A DNA stretch of 64,000 nt from Nonomuraea fuscirosea (GTDB lineage Bacteria; Actinomycetota; Actinomycetes; Streptosporangiales; Streptosporangiaceae). Below the pieces are notes generated by a model, which was not told where the DNA came from, ran no database searches, and saw only the letters and a program-made list of their open reading frames with translations. Shown here piece by piece: positions 33,947 to 41,923 of this stretch (position 1 is its first letter; the number at the start of each line of letters is the position of its first letter). The translations under genes and the position numbers were made by a program. The DNA is taken from assembly GCF_003001935.1 (NCBI RefSeq), contig NZ_PVNG01000015.1:62001-126000 (forward strand), given 5' to 3'.

Positions 33947-34414
33947 GTGCGTACTCTGATCGTGCTGCGTCACGCCAAGGCCGCCCAGGTGCCCGGCCTG
34001 GCCGACCGCGAACGCCCGCTGACCGACCGCGGCGAGCGGGACGCCAGGCGGGTGGGCGACGAGCTCAGGGCGGCCGGCCTCGACCCCGACGTGGTGCTCT
34101 GCTCGCCGGCGCTGAGGACCAGGCGCACCGCCGAGCTGGCCTTCCCCGGCGCGGAGATCAGCTACGAGCGCGACATCTACGAGGCGTACCCGGAGGAGCT
34201 GCTGGAGCTGGTCCGCCGCGCCGATCCCGGCCTGGGCACGGTGGTGCTGTGCGGGCACAACCCGGGCGTGCACGAGCTGGCCCTGGCGCTGGCGGCGGGC
34301 GACTACGCGTTCCGGCCGGGGGCGTACGCGGTGATCGGGGTGGAGTCGCCGTGGGAGGAGCTGCACCCGGGCGAGGGCCGCCTGATCTCCCACTGGGACC
34401 CCAAGGAGCACTGA
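33947..34414 (+). CDS. SixA-like histidine phosphatase
   Basis: This 155-residue protein of the phosphoglycerate-mutase-like superfamily has the catalytic RHA in LIVLRHAKAAQ (the RHG-type site), ERPLTDRGERDARRVG, and the second histidine in VVLCGHNPGVHELAL. Relatives such as SixA remove phosphate from phosphohistidine proteins; other substrates are possible. GTG 33947 lacks a ribosome site and is likely reached by coupling with the small membrane-protein gene. Decayed duplicates of the 3' end follow the stop. Confidence 0.85.
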   Translation: MRTLIVLRHAKAAQVPGLADRERPLTDRGERDARRVGDELRAAGLDPDVVLCSPALRTRRTAELAFPGAEISYERDIYEAYPEELLELVRRADPGLGTVVLCGHNPGVHELALALAAGDYAFRPGAYAVIGVESPWEELHPGEGRLISHWDPKEH

Positions 34415-34490
34415 CCTCAAGGACCACTGAGACCTCAAGGACCACTGACCTGAGGACCCCGAGGAGCGCTGAGACGCCGAGGAGCGCTAG
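34399..34490. repeat. Degenerate tandem copies of the sixA-like gene end
   Basis: The last bases of the gene (CCCCAAGGAGCACTGA, 34399-34414) are followed by similar units at 34415-34430, 34431-34448, 34449-34472 and 34473-34490, each ending in TGA or TAG. The last unit touches the serB stop on the other strand. Confidence 0.7.
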
Positions 34491-35707
34491 GAGCCGGTCA
34501 GCGCGCCGTCCTCGGCGTCGGCCGCCTCGACCTCGTCCCGTGAGATGCCCAGCAGGTAGAGGATCGAGTCGAGGTAGGGCGTGTTGACGGCGGTGTCGGC
34601 CGCCTGACGGACGACGGGCTTGGCGTTGAACGCGATGCCCAGCCCGGCCCGCGCGATCATGTCCAGGTCGTTGGCGCCGTCGCCGATGGCCACCGTCTGC
34701 GAGATCGGCAGCCGCGCCTCGCGCGCGAACCGCTCCAGCGCCCGCGCCTTGCCCGGCCGGTCCACGATCTCGCCGACGACGCGCCCGGTCAGCCGGCCGT
34801 CGACGACCTCCAGCACGTTCGCCGCCGAGTAGTCGATGCCGAGCTCGTCGACCAGCCCGTCGGTGATCTGGGTGAAGCCGCCGCTGACGATGGCGAAGCG
34901 GTAGTCGAGCCGCTTGAGCGTGCGGACGAGCGTACGCGCGCCGGGGGTGAGCACGACCTCCTTGCGCACGTGCTCGAACACCTCGGCCGGCAGCCCTTCG
35001 AGCAACGCCACCCGGCGGCGCAGGGACTCGGCGAAGTCGAGCTCGCCGCGCATGGCCTCCTCGGTGACCCGGGCGACCTCCTCCAGGCAGCCGGCGTGCG
35101 CCGCGAGCAGCTCGATGACCTCGCCCTGGATGAGGGTCGAGTCGACGTCCATGACGATGAGGCGCTTGGCCCGGCGGGACAGGCCGGTGCGCTGCACGGC
35201 GACGTCGACCTCCTGCGCGGCGGCCTCGGCGGCCAGCTCCACGCGCAGCGCGTCGGGGTCGGCGCCGGAGACGGACAGCTCGATGCAGGTGACGGGCCAC
35301 TGGGCGAGGCGCTCGATGCGGTCGATGTTGGCGCCGGCGGCGGCGATGCGGCCGGCGATGCCCGCGATGGCGGCCGGCTGGAGGGTGGCGCCGAGCACGC
35401 TGACCGACAGCCGGCCGCGGCGGCGCGCCTCCTTGGCCGTCGATCCGGTGGAGAGCTCCACCTCCATGCCGAGGTCTTCCGCCACCCGCTCGACGGCGGT
35501 CCACATCGCGCCGAGGGTGGTGCCGGTTCCGGTCGAGGGGCCGCCCGTGTACGCCACGAGCACGCCCAACGTGAGTCTGCCTCGGATGACGACCTGCTCG
35601 ATGTCCGCCACGGCCACCGGAAATCTCGACAGAACCGAGAAAAGCCGCGAAGTGACGCCCGGGCGGTCAGGGCCGGTCAGTGTGATCAGGAGGGTGCGCT
35701 GGTCCAC
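34487..35707 (-). CDS. serB: Phosphoserine phosphatase with N-terminal ACT domains
   Basis: This 406-residue protein catalyses the last step of serine biosynthesis, phosphoserine to serine. The N-terminal 175 residues form two ACT-type domains (LLITLTGPDRPGVTSRLF; SVSVLGATLQPAAIAG) that can bind serine for feedback. The HAD domain has VMDVDSTLIQ (D187 nucleophile, D189), VSGGFTQ, a lysine in RPGKARAL and VAIGDGANDLDM. Start GTG 35707. The length and architecture match mycobacterial SerB2. No other serine gene is next to it. Confidence 0.95.
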   Translation of the reverse strand: MDQRTLLITLTGPDRPGVTSRLFSVLSRFPVAVADIEQVVIRGRLTLGVLVAYTGGPSTGTGTTLGAMWTAVERVAEDLGMEVELSTGSTAKEARRRGRLSVSVLGATLQPAAIAGIAGRIAAAGANIDRIERLAQWPVTCIELSVSGADPDALRVELAAEAAAQEVDVAVQRTGLSRRAKRLIVMDVDSTLIQGEVIELLAAHAGCLEEVARVTEEAMRGELDFAESLRRRVALLEGLPAEVFEHVRKEVVLTPGARTLVRTLKRLDYRFAIVSGGFTQITDGLVDELGIDYSAANVLEVVDGRLTGRVVGEIVDRPGKARALERFAREARLPISQTVAIGDGANDLDMIARAGLGIAFNAKPVVRQAADTAVNTPYLDSILYLLGISRDEVEAADAEDGALTGS

Positions 35708-35785
35708 ATCCAGCCACGGTACTGCGCCCGGTCCGATGCTCGTGAAGCAGGTTGGGCATTCGGGCGCGGGCGCAGGGTGCGGGAA

Positions 35786-36352
35786 CTAGCGGACGATCTT
35801 GGTCTTGACCGTCTTCAGGTAGCCGTGAGCCGGGATGCCGAGGCGATCCAGCTCTTCCTTGCTCAGGTTCTCCATGCCGGTCTGGACGTCATAGGAGATG
35901 ACGCCGAGCGCCGCGGTCTGGGTGCCCTTCGCCTTCTTCGTGAGCTTCGTGTAGAAGGAGAACGAGACGGACTCGCCCTTCTTCAGCGCCTTCGGCGCGA
36001 AACACAGGAACGCCCGGCCCTCGGAGAAGCACTGGGTCTTCTTGACACTGCTGCGGTAGGTGACCCGCTTCAGATCGACGCCCTTGGGGAACTGACCGCC
36101 GAGGAACCAGGCGTCCGCGATGTACGGCCCCGTGTTGAGCGCCTTGACCTGATACGTGACTTTACCCCCGGCCTTCGCCTTCTTCGGTGCCTTGACCGAC
36201 ACCTTGAAGACGTTGAACGGATCGTCCAGGACGGACGCCGAGACCGCGGCGGTGCCGGCCGCGGTCGTGTTCGCGGCGGCCGGAACCGCCGGGAGGAGCA
36301 GGACGCCCGCAAGTAAACCGAGCGAGGCGACCTTGGTTACCGAGTTACGCAT
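35786..36352 (-). CDS. Secreted protein with DUF11-like domain
   Basis: This 188-residue protein has a clear signal peptide (MRNSVTKVASLGLLAGVLLL, then a cleavage site near AAA 27). The mature part is a Lys-rich beta-sandwich of the DUF11/conserved repeat type: FKVSVKAPKKAKAGGKVTYQ, a cysteine pair in TQCFSEGRAFLCF, and VSFSFYTKLTKKAKG. A single domain is present. Such domains occur in cell-surface proteins of actinomycetes with structural or adhesive roles; the specific role here is unknown. Confidence 0.8.
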   Translation of the reverse strand: MRNSVTKVASLGLLAGVLLLPAVPAAANTTAAGTAAVSASVLDDPFNVFKVSVKAPKKAKAGGKVTYQVKALNTGPYIADAWFLGGQFPKGVDLKRVTYRSSVKKTQCFSEGRAFLCFAPKALKKGESVSFSFYTKLTKKAKGTQTAALGVISYDVQTGMENLSKEELDRLGIPAHGYLKTVKTKIVR

Positions 36353-36452
36353 TCAACGTCTCCGTTGTGAGAGGAATGCGGGGACGCGACAGACTAAGCC
36401 CCCGTGAATGTCGGCTTTTCCTATCACGAATGCAAAATCTATGTAAAGCCAG

Positions 36453-37460
36453 TTACTTCAGTATCAGGTGTGTGTCGCCGAACTCGTGCCACAGATATCC
36501 CTCACGCAACGCCGCCTCGTACGCGCGGGCCAGCGCCGGCCGCCCCGCGATGGCGGTCAGCATGAGCAGATGACTGGAGCGCGGCTCGTGCAACCCCGTG
36601 ATCAACCCCGTGACAGCCCGTACACCGCCTTCCGGCGTCACCACGTGCCTGGTCCAGCCCGCGGCGGCCGAGACCAGGCCGTCGGCCCCCGCGGCCGTCT
36701 CCAGCGCCCGCACGACGGTCGTCCCCGCCGCCACCACTCGCCCGCCGTTCGCCCTGGTCAGGTTGACCAGCCGGGCGGTGGACGCGGGCACCTCGTACCG
36801 CTCCGCGTAGGGCGGCTCGTCCTTCTCCGGCGAGGCCACCCCGGTGTGCAGTGTGATCGGCGCGATGCCGACCCCGCGCGCCACCAGCGCCGTCACCAGC
36901 TCGGCGGTGAACGGCCTGGCCGCGCTCGGCATCTCCGCGCTCCCCGGCACGGTAGCGAACACGGTCTGGTACGCCTCGATCGGCCAGTCCCGCTCCACGT
37001 ACGAGTAGCGGATCGGCGTGCCGTGCACCCGCAGGTACGCCTGCACGTCCCGGTCGAGCTCCGCCCGCCACAGCCGCGGCGTCTCCCGCTCGATCAGCCG
37101 CAGCGTGGCCCGCCCCGGCAGCGGCAGCCACTCGCCCGGCTCGCCCCCCGCGTACGGCTCCGACGCCTTCGAGGTACGCCGGCGCAGCTCCACCAGCCAC
37201 GTCCCGTCGTTCCTCGCGGTGGAGAAGTGCACGGCCAGGCGGTCCAGCCGGACGGCCGCGGGCAGGGTCGCCGAGTTGTTCACCACGATCAGGTCGCCCG
37301 GCTCCAGCAGCCGCGGCAGGTCGCTGAAGTGGTGGTGGCCCGGCTCGGCGTCGCCGCGCGAGACCATCAGCCGCACCGCGTCCCTGGCCATGCCCCTGGC
37401 CTCGGGCGGTTCGGTGGCCGACAGGCCGGGCGGCAGCAGGAAGTCCAGCGAGGCGGTCAT
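36453..37460 (-). CDS. queA: S-adenosylmethionine:tRNA ribosyltransferase-isomerase family protein
   Basis: This 335-residue protein belongs to the QueA family, which transfers the ribose of SAM to preQ1 in tRNA to form epoxyqueuosine. Motifs include GDLIVVNNSATLPAA, GTWLVELRRR, PITLHTGVASP, the ERYEVPASTARLV region and GGRVVAAGTTVVRAL. The ATG at 37460 overlaps the stop of the SDR gene (ATGA). It is shorter than many QueA proteins near the middle. Other queuosine genes (tgt, queC-G) are absent here, so whether it still acts on tRNA is open. Confidence 0.8.
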   Translation of the reverse strand: MTASLDFLLPPGLSATEPPEARGMARDAVRLMVSRGDAEPGHHHFSDLPRLLEPGDLIVVNNSATLPAAVRLDRLAVHFSTARNDGTWLVELRRRTSKASEPYAGGEPGEWLPLPGRATLRLIERETPRLWRAELDRDVQAYLRVHGTPIRYSYVERDWPIEAYQTVFATVPGSAEMPSAARPFTAELVTALVARGVGIAPITLHTGVASPEKDEPPYAERYEVPASTARLVNLTRANGGRVVAAGTTVVRALETAAGADGLVSAAAGWTRHVVTPEGGVRAVTGLITGLHEPRSSHLLMLTAIAGRPALARAYEAALREGYLWHEFGDTHLILK

Positions 37461-38122
37461 TGCAGGCTCACCCTGCCGCTCGTCGGGCGGGAGCCCACCA
37501 GGCCGGACAGCGCGGCGGCCACCTTGGCCGGGTCGGCCGCGCCGGCCGCCTCCTCCCGGCCCACGGCGTCGGCCAGCATGCGGGTGTTCATCTCGCCCGG
37601 GTCGACCCACCAGACGCGCACGTCAGGCTCCTCGGCCGCCAGCACGTTGGACAGCTGCTCCAGCGCGGCCTTGGTGGCGCCGTAGCCGCCCCAGCCCTCG
37701 TAGGCGCCCGTGGCGGCGTCCGAGGTGACGTTCACGATCGAGCCGCCGGCCGCGCGGAGCGCGGGCAGCGTGGCCTGGATGAGGGCGAGCGGCGCGGTGA
37801 CGTTCGTCTCCAGCAGCACCCTGAACGCCTCCAGCGGATATCCGGCGAGCGGCGGCAGCGGCGTCACGCCCAGGTCGCTGGCGTTGTTGACCAGCAGGTT
37901 CAGCTCGGGCGCCGCCCTGGCCAGCCGCCGCACGTGCTCCGGGTCGGTGACGTCTCCGGGCAGCGCGGTGGCGCCCAGTTCGGCGGCGACCCGCTCCAGC
38001 TCGGCGGCTCCGCGGGCGGTGAGGACGAGGTTCCAGCCCGCGGCCGCCAGGGACCGCGCCAGCGCGAGGCCGAGCCCGCGGGAGGCTCCGGTGATGAGTG
38101 CGGTGTTCGTCGTGTTCGGCAT
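37457..38122 (-). CDS. Short-chain dehydrogenase/reductase
   Basis: This 221-residue SDR has ALITGASRGLGLALARSL, LVNNASDLG, a serine in IVNVTSDAATGAYEG, and the YGATKAALEQ Tyr-x3-Lys site. It lacks the longer C-terminal part of metabolic SDRs. The ATG at 38122 is preferred; the open frame upstream runs into the promoter region. It overlaps the queA-like gene by four bases and is probably co-transcribed with it. Substrate unknown. Confidence 0.85.
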   Translation of the reverse strand: MPNTTNTALITGASRGLGLALARSLAAAGWNLVLTARGAAELERVAAELGATALPGDVTDPEHVRRLARAAPELNLLVNNASDLGVTPLPPLAGYPLEAFRVLLETNVTAPLALIQATLPALRAAGGSIVNVTSDAATGAYEGWGGYGATKAALEQLSNVLAAEEPDVRVWWVDPGEMNTRMLADAVGREEAAGAADPAKVAAALSGLVGSRPTSGRVSLQ

Positions 38123-38203
38123 GGAACCGACGGTAGGAACGCGAGGAACGCGGCACATCGGGCTGTGGGCCCGCGACGTCCTCGGCACATCGTCCTAGGT
38201 CCA

Positions 38204-38239
38204 GGGACCCGTGGTCCTGTCGGTGCCGGACCATAGAGT
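38204..38239 (+). promoter_or_regulatory. Palindrome and -10 box before the histidine kinase gene
   Basis: GGACC-CGT-GGTCC (38205-38217) is a perfect 5-3-5 palindrome of the style bound by NarL/DevR-type regulators. A TAGAGT -10 (38234-38239) ends 6 bases before the GTG at 38246, so the transcript may be leaderless and the palindrome would cover the -35 area. Confidence 0.5.
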
Positions 38240-38245
38240 GGGGCC

Positions 38246-39361
38246 GTGACCTCAGACCGGGACGAGATCCTTCAGGCGGTGAGCTCCGCGGTGCTCGCGG
38301 TCACCCGTCACCTGTCGGTCCGCGAGGTGCTGCAGGTCATCGTCCGCTCGGCGCAGCGCCTGCTCGACGCCCGCTACGCCGCGCTCGGCGTGCCCGACGA
38401 CGACGGGTCGTTCGCCGAGTTCGTCGCCGAGGGCCTGACCGACAAGCAGTGGGAGGCGATCGGCCCGCTGCCCAGGCAGCACGGCATGCTCGGCGCGATG
38501 CTCCGCGAGGGCGCGCCCGTGAGGCTGCCCGACCTGCGCAGCGATCCGAGGTTCGAGTGGTGGCCGAAGGCTCATCCGGTGATGCGCGACTTCCTCGGCA
38601 TGCCGATCCGTGACCGCGATCGGGTGCTCGGCATCATCTTCCTGGCCAACAAGCGCTCGGGCGGCGGGTTCACGCAGGCCGACGAGGAGCTGCTCACGCT
38701 GTTCGCCGCGCACGCCTCGATCGCGCTGATCAACGCCACGCTCTACGAGCGCGGGCGCGAGCTGGCCATGATGGAGGAGCGCAACAGGGTCGCCAGAGAG
38801 CTGCACGACGCGGTCACCCAGAAGCTGTTCTCGCTCCGGCTCTCCGCGCAGGCCGCCGGTGACCTGATCGGCAAGGCGCCCGACAAGGCCGCCGCCGAGC
38901 TCGACCGCGTCCAGCGGCTGGCCGGCGAGGCGCTGTCGGAGCTGCGGGCGGTGATCGTCGAGTTGCGCCCGGCCGAGCTCGACCGGCACGGGCTGCCTGA
39001 GACGCTGCGCAAGCACGTGCGCATGCTCGACCGGCTCCATCCGGCCGTGGTCACGTTCGAGTGCGCCGAGCTGCCGCCGCTCGACCCCGAGGTGGAGGTG
39101 GCGGTGCTGCGGGTGGCCCAGGAGGCGCTGCACAACGCGCTGCGCCACTCCGGCGCCGAGCGGGTCTCCGTCGGCCTGTCCTACGCGGACGGCAGGCTGA
39201 CGCTGGTCGTGTGCGACGACGGCAAGGGGTTCGAGCAGGGGGAGTCGCGCGGGCTCGGGCTCGCGTCGATGCGCGACAGGGCGGAGTCCATGGGGGGCGT
39301 CATGACGGTCGAGTCGGCCCCGGGCACGGGCACCACCGTCCGGGTGGAGGTGGGCGGATGA
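38246..39361 (+). CDS. GAF-domain sensor histidine kinase, NarL type
   Basis: This 371-residue cytoplasmic kinase has one GAF domain (about 25-165; ARYAALGVPDDDG, FLGMPIRDRDRVLG) similar to those of DevS-type sensors, then the HisKA_3 dimer domain with the phospho-accepting H187 in RNRVARELHDAVTQ, and an ATPase domain with NALRHSGAE, DDGKGF and GLGLASMRDRAESMGG. There is no membrane segment, so it senses an internal signal such as a gas, redox state or ligand. It partners with the NarL regulator just downstream. Confidence 0.9.
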   Translation: MTSDRDEILQAVSSAVLAVTRHLSVREVLQVIVRSAQRLLDARYAALGVPDDDGSFAEFVAEGLTDKQWEAIGPLPRQHGMLGAMLREGAPVRLPDLRSDPRFEWWPKAHPVMRDFLGMPIRDRDRVLGIIFLANKRSGGGFTQADEELLTLFAAHASIALINATLYERGRELAMMEERNRVARELHDAVTQKLFSLRLSAQAAGDLIGKAPDKAAAELDRVQRLAGEALSELRAVIVELRPAELDRHGLPETLRKHVRMLDRLHPAVVTFECAELPPLDPEVEVAVLRVAQEALHNALRHSGAERVSVGLSYADGRLTLVVCDDGKGFEQGESRGLGLASMRDRAESMGGVMTVESAPGTGTTVRVEVGG

Positions 39362-39462
39362 TCTGGGATCCGGCCGCCGAGGACCGTCCCGGTGGAGGTG
39401 GACGGATGATTCGGGTGCTGATCGCCGAGGATCGTCCGGTGGGGGTGAGCGGATGATCCGGG
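39339..39462. repeat. Triplicated junction between kinase and regulator genes
   Basis: Three imperfect copies, spaced 48 and 47 bases, of a segment made from the kinase 3' end and the regulator 5' start. Each copy contains GGATGAT with an ATG at 39358, 39406 or 39453; the third ATG starts the real regulator. Confidence 0.85.
39358..39456 (+). CDS. 32-codon ORF made of decayed copies of the regulator start
   Basis: This small ORF starts with the ATG overlapping the kinase stop (ATGA) and ends at TGA 39454-39456, which overlaps the regulator ATG (ATGA). Its product ends in GRMIRVLIAEDRPVGVSG, a degenerate copy of the regulator N-terminus MIRVLIADDHPVV. It probably has no protein function, but its translation would carry ribosomes from kinase to regulator. 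A one-base length difference between copies puts it out of frame with the regulator. Confidence 0.5.
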   Translation: MIWDPAAEDRPGGGGRMIRVLIAEDRPVGVSG

Positions 39463-40073
39463 TGCTGATCGCCGACGACCATCCGGTGGTGCGGCAGGGG
39501 CTGCGGACGTTCCTCGATCTCCAGGACGACATCACCGTGGTCGGCGAGGCCGGCGACGGGGCCCAGGCCGTCGAGCTGGTGGCGGAGCTGGCGCCCGACG
39601 TGCTGCTGCTCGACCTGAGGATGCCGGTGCTCGACGGGCTCGGCGCGCTGGAGCGGCTGAGCGGCGCCACGACCAGGATCGTGGTGCTGACCTCGGTGAG
39701 CGACCCGTCCGACGTGGGGCCGGCGATGCGCGCCGGGGCGGCCGGGTTCCTCTACAAGGACGTCGACCCGCCCGCGCTCGTCCAGGCCGTGCGGGCCGTG
39801 CACGGCGGGCAGGTGCTGCTCGCCCCCGAGGCGGCCGAGGCGATGTTGTCGTCCAGAGGCGGCGGCGCGGCCCCCGCGCCGGTGCCGCTGACCGAGCGCG
39901 AGCGCGAGGTGCTGGCGCTCATCGCGGCCGGGCGGTCCAACAGGGAGATCGCGCGCAGCCTGGCCGTGGCGGAGAAGACGGTCAAGACTCACGTCTCCAA
40001 CGTGCTGATGAAGCTGGGCGTCCAGGACCGCACCCAGGCCGCCCTCTACGCCGTCCGCCACGGCCTCGCCTGA
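39453..40073 (+). CDS. NarL/LuxR-type response regulator
   Basis: This 206-residue regulator has a receiver domain with DD at 8-9, the phosphorylated D54 in LLLDLRMP, and K in FLYKDVDP, followed by a LuxR helix-turn-helix (about 142-206; LTEREREVLALIAAGRSN, KTVKTHVSNVLMKLG). It should be phosphorylated by the adjacent GAF kinase and activate or repress its target promoters, perhaps including the palindrome before the kinase gene. The start is coupled to the short ORF before it. Confidence 0.92.
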   Translation: MIRVLIADDHPVVRQGLRTFLDLQDDITVVGEAGDGAQAVELVAELAPDVLLLDLRMPVLDGLGALERLSGATTRIVVLTSVSDPSDVGPAMRAGAAGFLYKDVDPPALVQAVRAVHGGQVLLAPEAAEAMLSSRGGGAAPAPVPLTEREREVLALIAAGRSNREIARSLAVAEKTVKTHVSNVLMKLGVQDRTQAALYAVRHGLA

Positions 40074-40210
40074 GCGAGCGACCGGGGATGACGACGCGGC
40101 GATCGACATCCTCGCCGCCGGACGGGCGGAGAGGCTGACGCCTGCGGAGGGACCGTGAGACCCGCCGCCTGGCGGAGGGCAGGACCCAGGGAAACAGGAA
40201 GCTGTCAGAA

Positions 40211-40228
40211 GTGCCGCACGCGCGGCAC
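40211..40228. terminator. Short hairpin after the two-component operon
   Basis: GTGCCGC (40211-40217) and GCGGCAC (40222-40228) with a 4-base loop lie between the convergent regulator and hypothetical genes. No T run. Confidence 0.4.
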
Positions 40229-40263
40229 AGGCGCAACCCCCGGCCTTCAGGCTGGGGAGCGCG

Positions 40264-40980
40264 TCAATGGTTTCTGACCGGTTCGAAGATCGCGTGGTGG
40301 GCCGCCACCAGCGCGCGGCGTACCGCCCGGTCGAGCTCGCGCAGCGCGGTCGCCCGCGCGGCGACCTGTCCCGAGGTGAGGCCGCGCTCGTCGGCCAGGC
40401 GCAGCACGGCGGCCAGCCGGGTGGCCAGGGCGGAGACCCGGTGAGCCCGGCCGGGATAGCCGGGCGCGAGCTCACCGCCGCGCGGCGCCCGTTCAGGCCG
40501 GTCCTGGGCGGGCCCGTCGACCGAGGTCAGGGCCTCGGTGGCGGCCCGGATCGCGTCGGACAGCTCCCGCTCGGCCTCCGACAGCGTGGGCAGGTCATGG
40601 CGTACGGGCCCGGCGTCGTGGATCTCCAGGCGCACGCCGACGTACGACGACCCGCGCAGGTCGGGCACCGGCACGAGCCCGAGGTTGCGGTCGCCGAGCA
40701 CGGCGATGGCGGCCTGGCCGGCGTCGACGGCGGCGGAGTTGAACGCCGCCGGTCCCGACAACCCGAGCGGGTCACCGGGAGCGGGCAGGGCCAGCCGCAC
40801 CTCGCGCAGGCCGCCGCCGCGCAGGTTTGCGAGGTATTTACGCAAGGGGACGTCGCCGGCGACGACGGGTCCGCCGGCGGCTTCTACGTGGTCAGCCGCC
40901 TCGTCGAGGCCGACGTGACCGGACAACCACGCGTTGCCCCAGGCGACCAGGGATGGGCAGACAGTCGATTCAGGGCGCAC
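40264..40980 (-). CDS. Conserved hypothetical protein
   Basis: I do not recognise this 238-residue protein. It is soluble and starts with GTG 40980. The N-terminal part (VAWGNAWLSGHVGLDEAADH) looks helical; the middle has a strand-rich stretch (REVRLALPAPGDPLG, AAIAVLGDRNLGLVPV); the C-terminal third is Arg/Ala-rich helices (ATRLAAVLRLADERG, LRELDRAVRRALVAAHHAI). The overall look is a cytoplasmic actinobacterial family. It diverges from the ABC ATPase gene with 68 bases between them. Confidence 0.65.
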   Translation of the reverse strand: MRPESTVCPSLVAWGNAWLSGHVGLDEAADHVEAAGGPVVAGDVPLRKYLANLRGGGLREVRLALPAPGDPLGLSGPAAFNSAAVDAGQAAIAVLGDRNLGLVPVPDLRGSSYVGVRLEIHDAGPVRHDLPTLSEAERELSDAIRAATEALTSVDGPAQDRPERAPRGGELAPGYPGRAHRVSALATRLAAVLRLADERGLTSGQVAARATALRELDRAVRRALVAAHHAIFEPVRNH

Positions 40981-41048
40981 CGATCCACGATAAGCGCTCG
41001 CCCTGCAATAGGTTTGTCCCGAGGGTGACTCCTAAGGAGGTATCGGGG

Positions 41049-41837
41049 ATGGGTGGTCAGGTGCTGCGGCTCCAGGACGTCGCCGTCAGGCGCGACGGAG
41101 CGGCCCTGCTGCGCGGCATCGACTGGACGGTCAACGCGGACGAGCGCTGGGTCGTCATCGGTCCCAACGGTGCGGGCAAGACCACGTTGCTGCAGGTCGC
41201 GGCCACGTTGCTCTATCCGAGTGAGGGCGTGGTCGAGGTGCTGGGCGAGCGGCTGGGGCAGGCTGACGTGTTCGACCTGCGGCCCAGGATCGGGCTGGCG
41301 AGCGCCGCGCTGGCCGAGCGCATCCCGCCGGAGGAGAAGGTCATCGACCTCGTGCTGACGGCCTCGTACGGGATCATGGGCCGCTGGACCGAGGAATACG
41401 ACTCCAACGACGTCACCAGGGCCGTCGAGCTGATCGACATGCTGGGCGCGGCCCATCTGATCAGGCGGCGCTTCGGCACCCTGTCCGAGGGTGAGCGCAA
41501 GCGGGTGCAGATCGCGCGGGCGCTCATGCCCGACCCCGAGATGCTCCTGCTCGACGAGCCGGCCGCCGGGCTCGACCTGGGCGGCAGGGAAGACCTGGTG
41601 CGCCGCCTGTCGGTGCTGGCCGGCGACTACCGCTCGCCGACGCTGGTGCTGGTGACGCATCACGTGGAGGAGGTGCCGGCCGGGTTCACCCACGGTCTGC
41701 TGCTGCGGCACGGCTCGGTGGTGGCCCAGGGGCCGCTCGACACCGTCATGACCTCTGACACGCTCTCCGAGACGTTCGGGGTGCCGCTCTCGCTGGAGCG
41801 CAGCGCCGAGGGCCGCTGGTACGCGCGAGCTCACTAG
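41049..41837 (+). CDS. ABC transporter ATP-binding protein, lone
   Basis: This 262-residue ATPase has Walker A GPNGAGKTTLL, the signature LSEGERKRVQIARAL, Walker B MLLLDEP and the H-loop VLVTHHVEEVP. The ATG at 41049 follows AAGGAGG by 7 bases. It resembles single-domain ATPases of actinobacteria similar to YlmA/ModF types. No permease gene is beside it, so either the permease is elsewhere or the protein has a non-transport role. The C-terminus holds a short extra segment ending in RWYARAH. Confidence 0.9.
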   Translation: MGGQVLRLQDVAVRRDGAALLRGIDWTVNADERWVVIGPNGAGKTTLLQVAATLLYPSEGVVEVLGERLGQADVFDLRPRIGLASAALAERIPPEEKVIDLVLTASYGIMGRWTEEYDSNDVTRAVELIDMLGAAHLIRRRFGTLSEGERKRVQIARALMPDPEMLLLDEPAAGLDLGGREDLVRRLSVLAGDYRSPTLVLVTHHVEEVPAGFTHGLLLRHGSVVAQGPLDTVMTSDTLSETFGVPLSLERSAEGRWYARAH

Positions 41838-41923
41838 ATCACCATTTATGACGATAAAAGACGCCCAAACCTGAAACGCCATAGGATCTACGGAGTCTGT
41901 TTTCTCGGCTCCGGAGCGTCGCC

